Assembly (NCBI GenBank): GCA_937905835.1 | Contig: CALCXK010000111.1 | Location: 1 to 24,920, forward strand | DNA: 24,920 nucleotides | Source of the DNA: an uncultured Ilumatobacter sp. | GTDB taxonomy: Bacteria; Actinomycetota; Acidimicrobiia; Acidimicrobiales; Ilumatobacteraceae | Reading direction: 5' to 3' | Part shown: positions 22,191-24,920 of the stretch, piece by piece | Layout: every line of letters begins with the position of its first letter | Position numbering within the stretch: position 1 is the stretch's first letter | Translations under genes and position numbers: made by a program | The notes under the pieces: model-generated | Told to the model about the DNA's origin: nothing | What the model saw: the letters and a program-made list of their open reading frames with translations, nothing else | Database searches by the model: none

Positions 22191-23150
22191 TCAACGCGTG
22201 AGTAAATAGTCGGTGATCTGAGCGTCTTCGGCACCTGCGTCGGCGAAATTGTCATCGGTTCGCGCTCGCATGTAATCCCGCCAGCGGAACCCTGCGTACT
22301 TCGCATCTCCACCCAGCCCGGGGATCGGCGCGACCACGGCGTCGCGCGGCGGATTGAAGAAGTACGGGATGCTGTACCGGTCGCTCGCCGTCATCGGAAT
22401 CACCCGGTGCACAGCCGCACGGTAGCGATCGTTGGTCCAGACCTGCATCGCATCGGCGAGGTTGACGACGATCGTGCCCGGCGTCGGCGTGATGTCGACC
22501 CAGCTCCCATCGACGGCTTGTGCTTGCAGCCCGCCGGTCATGTCCTGGAGCAACAGAGTGAGGACGCCCGGGTCAGTGTGATGGCCGAGCGCCGTCTCGC
22601 CAAGGTCGCGGAGACCGACTCGTTCGCTTTCCGGCACCGGATCACCGAGCGGATAGTGGTTCAGCCGTACAGAACTCGTCGCGCGACTTCCAAGGCTCGT
22701 GGTCGGATTGAGGTCACCTGCTGTAGCGAATGCAAGCGCACGGTGCACGAGTTCGTTGGCTCGCACCGCGAGGCCACTGCAGGCGTCGTAGAACTCAACC
22801 AGGGTGCCATGGAACGTGGCGGCGTCGGCGGGCCAACGGTTGTGCTGGTCGGTTCGAGGGTCAGCAGGATCGGTGAAGTCGAACACTTCCTTGCTGTCGC
22901 GCTTGCGCTTCGTCAACTCCCGGTCGAAGTACCCAAGCGGGTTGTCGGCGTCGCGCATCACCGCCAACTTGCTCTCACGATCACCTGCGAAGAACTGCTC
23001 GGTGACTGCCCACGTTCGTTCGATCAGCTCGTCGAGCCCGTGCCCACTCAGCAGGAAGAAGCCGTGATCGATACACGCCTGATCAAGCTCACTCAACATC
23101 GAATCGGTCGGCGCCGAGATGTCAACGGTCGGAACCAGATGGTCAGCCAT
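22191..23150 (-). CDS. 2-oxoglutarate/Fe(II)-dependent dioxygenase (isopenicillin N synthase family)
   Basis: This 319-residue soluble dioxygenase has the N-terminal DIOX_N region (VPTVDISAP, CIDHGFFLLSGHGL, EQFFAGDRESKLAV) and a C-terminal 2OG-Fe(II) domain. The iron ligands are His191 and Asp193 (HHTDPGVLTLL) and His248 (AAVHRV). Arg258 and Ser260 (RYSIPYFF) bind the 2-oxoglutarate carboxylate. All required residues are present. The substrate could be a secondary metabolite, amino acid or small alcohol; the family does not tell. It starts at ATG 23150. The upstream ABC ATPase gene is 188 bp away on the same strand, with hairpins between, so cotranscription is uncertain. Confidence 0.93.
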   Translation of the reverse strand: MADHLVPTVDISAPTDSMLSELDQACIDHGFFLLSGHGLDELIERTWAVTEQFFAGDRESKLAVMRDADNPLGYFDRELTKRKRDSKEVFDFTDPADPRTDQHNRWPADAATFHGTLVEFYDACSGLAVRANELVHRALAFATAGDLNPTTSLGSRATSSVRLNHYPLGDPVPESERVGLRDLGETALGHHTDPGVLTLLLQDMTGGLQAQAVDGSWVDITPTPGTIVVNLADAMQVWTNDRYRAAVHRVIPMTASDRYSIPYFFNPPRDAVVAPIPGLGGDAKYAGFRWRDYMRARTDDNFADAGAEDAQITDYLLTR

Positions 23151-23338
23151 GCATCAAGTCTCGCAGAACAGGCGCCCACCCAGAGAGGCTGGCGCAAATC
23201 GGATGACGAAAGTGCGCCGGATTGACCCGCTGGCGAGCGGCAGCGGTGGCCGGGCAAGAAGAGGCCACCGTCCGAGCGTGAGCGAGCTCGGCCGCAGGCC
23301 GAGAACTCTGGTGCAGCGACGCAGCCGCTGGGCGGCCG
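23151..23338. repeat. Hairpin-rich intergenic segment
   Basis: This is 188 bp without a gene. It contains CGGTGGCC/GGCCACCG (23244-23251 and 23263-23270, 11-base loop), CTCGGCC-GCA-GGCCGAG (23287-23303, three-base loop), and a weaker CAGCG/CGCTG pair just after. There is no U-tract on either strand. The segment GAGCGTGAGCGAGCTCGGCC resembles one at about 2674-2697. Confidence 0.6.
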
Positions 23339-24868
23339 TCAGGCCGACGACGTCGACGAAGTCGCCGTCACACCAGACATGAGCAAGCCGATGTCGTTGA
23401 TGTTGAAGTCGGTGCGGGCGACTTCGCCCATGATCTCGCCTTCGAGTAGCACGATGATCCTGTCCGATAGCTCCATGACCTCGTCGAGGTCTTCTGAGAT
23501 CATCAGGATTGCTGCACCTGCAGCACGCTGCTGCAGCAGCCGTTCGTGGATGTACTCGGCAGCACCGATATCGACACCGCGCGTCGGCTGGGCAACGACC
23601 AGGACGTCGGCGTCACAACTGAACTCGCGGGCGATCACGACCTTCTGAATGTTGCCACCCGACAAGTTCTTGGTCGGGGTGTCGATGTTCGGTGTTTTGA
23701 CACGATATTCGGCGGTAAGGCCTTCGCATCGCTCTGCGATCGCCGACCGATTCAGCAGGCCCTTCTTCGTGTACGGGTGAGTTTTGTAATCGACAAGCAT
23801 CATGTTCTCGGCGACGGTGAACTCGCCGATTGCGCCATCGCGCATTCGCTCTTCTGGCACGTACGAGAGGCCCTTGGCGCGCACCTTGCTCGGACTCGGC
23901 GTGGGCACCCACTCGCCGGAGATGTTCACGCCACCGCGAGCAATCGGTCGCAAACCGAAAATCGCCTCGGCGAGTTCGCGTTGTCCGTTACCGGACACAC
24001 CTGCAATACCGACGATCTCACCTGCGTGCACGCGGATCGAAAGGTTCTTCACCGCGAGGTTGCCGCGATCGCCAACGACATCGAGGTCGTCGACGGTCAG
24101 CTTGGGTTTTCCGACTTCTTGCGGCGGCACAGTCCGAGTCAGTTCGACCGGTCGGCCGACCATCATCTCGGCGAGCTTTTCACGCGATGCCTCACTCGGT
24201 CGGGTGCGGCCGGACACCCGACCGTTACGCAACACCGTGATCTCATCGGAGAGGTCCATGACCTCGTGCAGCTTGTGCGAGATGAAGATCAAGCCTTTGC
24301 CGTCGTCTTGCATCTGGCGCAAGGTGACAAATAAGTCCTCGACTTCGGGCGGTGTCAGAACTGCTGTCGGCTCATCGAGGACGAGCAGTTCGGCATCGCG
24401 GTACAGCGCCTTGAGGATCTCGGCCCGCTGACGTTCGCCGACGGCGAGCTGCCAGATCAGCGCATCCGGGTCAACGTGCAGCCCGTACCGTTCAGATACT
24501 TCGGCGAGGCGCTTCTTGACGGGGCCCATCTTGGCCATGCCGCGTTGACCGCCGAGTCCGAGGGCCACGTTCTCAGCGACCGTCAGGGTCGGCACCAGCA
24601 TGAAGTGCTGGTGGATCATCCCGATCCCCTGTCGGATCGCGTCGGCCGGTGAGGTGATCGTGACGGGTGCTCCGTTGAGTTCAATCGTTCCCTCATCCGG
24701 CGTGTACAGCCCATAGAGGATCTTCATCAAGGTGCTCTTGCCGGCGCCGTTCTCGCCCAAGAGCGTGTGCACCTGGCCAGGGAGCACCGTCAGGTCCACA
24801 CCGTCATTCGCGACGACGCCAGGGAATCGTTTGGTGATTCCAGTCATCTGCAACATCGGTGTGGTCAT
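23339..24868 (-). CDS. Sugar/nucleoside-type ABC transporter ATPase (two NBDs, BmpA-system type)
   Basis: This 509-residue protein carries two fused nucleotide-binding domains, like the ATPases that work with BMP-family lipoproteins and simple-sugar or nucleoside permeases. NBD1 is complete: Walker A GENGAGKST (38-46), signature LAVGERQ (141-147), Walker B LLVLDE (161-166) and IFISHK. MIHQHFMLVPTLTVAENVALG is characteristic of the nucleoside (YufO-like) branch. NBD2 has a degenerate Walker A (GVSGNGQREL), a normal LSGGN signature and LVVAQPTRGVD, as is usual in this family. A good ribosome site, GGGAG (24879-24875), lies 6 bases before ATG 24868. No permease gene follows it in this window, so the partners probably lie elsewhere; a substrate-binding protein may be encoded beyond the right edge. 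Confidence 0.94.
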   Translation of the reverse strand: MTTPMLQMTGITKRFPGVVANDGVDLTVLPGQVHTLLGENGAGKSTLMKILYGLYTPDEGTIELNGAPVTITSPADAIRQGIGMIHQHFMLVPTLTVAENVALGLGGQRGMAKMGPVKKRLAEVSERYGLHVDPDALIWQLAVGERQRAEILKALYRDAELLVLDEPTAVLTPPEVEDLFVTLRQMQDDGKGLIFISHKLHEVMDLSDEITVLRNGRVSGRTRPSEASREKLAEMMVGRPVELTRTVPPQEVGKPKLTVDDLDVVGDRGNLAVKNLSIRVHAGEIVGIAGVSGNGQRELAEAIFGLRPIARGGVNISGEWVPTPSPSKVRAKGLSYVPEERMRDGAIGEFTVAENMMLVDYKTHPYTKKGLLNRSAIAERCEGLTAEYRVKTPNIDTPTKNLSGGNIQKVVIAREFSCDADVLVVAQPTRGVDIGAAEYIHERLLQQRAAGAAILMISEDLDEVMELSDRIIVLLEGEIMGEVARTDFNINDIGLLMSGVTATSSTSSA

Positions 24869-24874
24869 CGGGTG

Positions 24875-24879
24875 CTCCC
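24875..24879 (-). promoter_or_regulatory. Shine-Dalgarno of the ABC ATPase gene
   Basis: GGGAG on the minus strand lies 6 bases ahead of the ATG at 24868 and fixes that start. It is one of the few clear ribosome sites in the window. Confidence 0.75.
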
Positions 24880-24920
24880 AGGTCAGATTTCAGTACACGG
24901 TGTTCGTAGTCAGGTGTTCA

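Overview
The window looks like ordinary chromosome from a high-GC actinobacterium, most plausibly an Acidimicrobiia (Ilumatobacter-like) lineage. This is inferred from gene families: three flavin/F420 split-barrel proteins, a DUF222/13E12 HNH protein, a DUF4916 Nudix-like protein, a DesK/NarL-type two-component pair beside a MacB-type exporter, and an adenylate cyclase/AAA/TPR regulator. Frequent GTG starts and weak Shine-Dalgarno sequences fit the same picture. I see no prophage, integron, IS element, CRISPR array, tRNA or rRNA.

Layout. (1) 16-729: short-chain dehydrogenase, then a 295 bp stretch with a possible decayed reading frame. (2) 1025-2238 (minus): a YbaK-type deacylase gene overlapping a UPF0126/TRIC-type membrane protein, divergent from a deazaflavin-type oxidoreductase (2283-2651). 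(3) 2802-4313: DUF222/HNH protein with a pentapeptide repeat linker. (4) 4394-5789: a split-barrel flavoprotein and, divergent from it, a 1-Cys peroxiredoxin behind a long dyad element. (5) 5824-9780 (minus): a 1144-residue zinc-ribbon/cyclase/AAA/TPR regulator followed 3 bp later by a NadR-like nucleotidyltransferase. (6) 9835-15225: histidine kinase, response regulator, ABC ATPase and FtsX-type permease. (7) 15244-17243: an F420-type split-barrel protein, then on the minus strand an Fpg/Nei-like protein and a DUF4916 protein, both with altered catalytic motifs. (8) 17343-20337: methyltransferase, a 12 bp tandem repeat, an unusual operator-like region, and an aminotransferase/2-hydroxyacid dehydrogenase operon. 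(9) 20379-22135: ECF-type sigma factor with an overlapping membrane-anchored partner. (10) 22191-24868 (minus): a 2-oxoglutarate/Fe(II) oxygenase and a sugar/nucleoside-type ABC ATPase.

How the genes work together. The sensor kinase and response regulator probably control the adjacent exporter. The sigma factor probably works with its overlapping membrane partner. The aminotransferase and dehydrogenase could act in series on an amino acid, its 2-oxoacid and the 2-hydroxyacid. The cyclase regulator is probably cotranscribed with the nucleotidyltransferase.

The points most worth a second look are the Nei-like protein that keeps its DNA-binding modules but lacks two catalytic residues, the stacked dyads plus start-proximal hairpin ahead of the aminotransferase operon, the 38 bp dyad ahead of the peroxiredoxin, and two similar hairpin-rich intergenic segments. 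I did not find a clear, wholly new multi-gene system.
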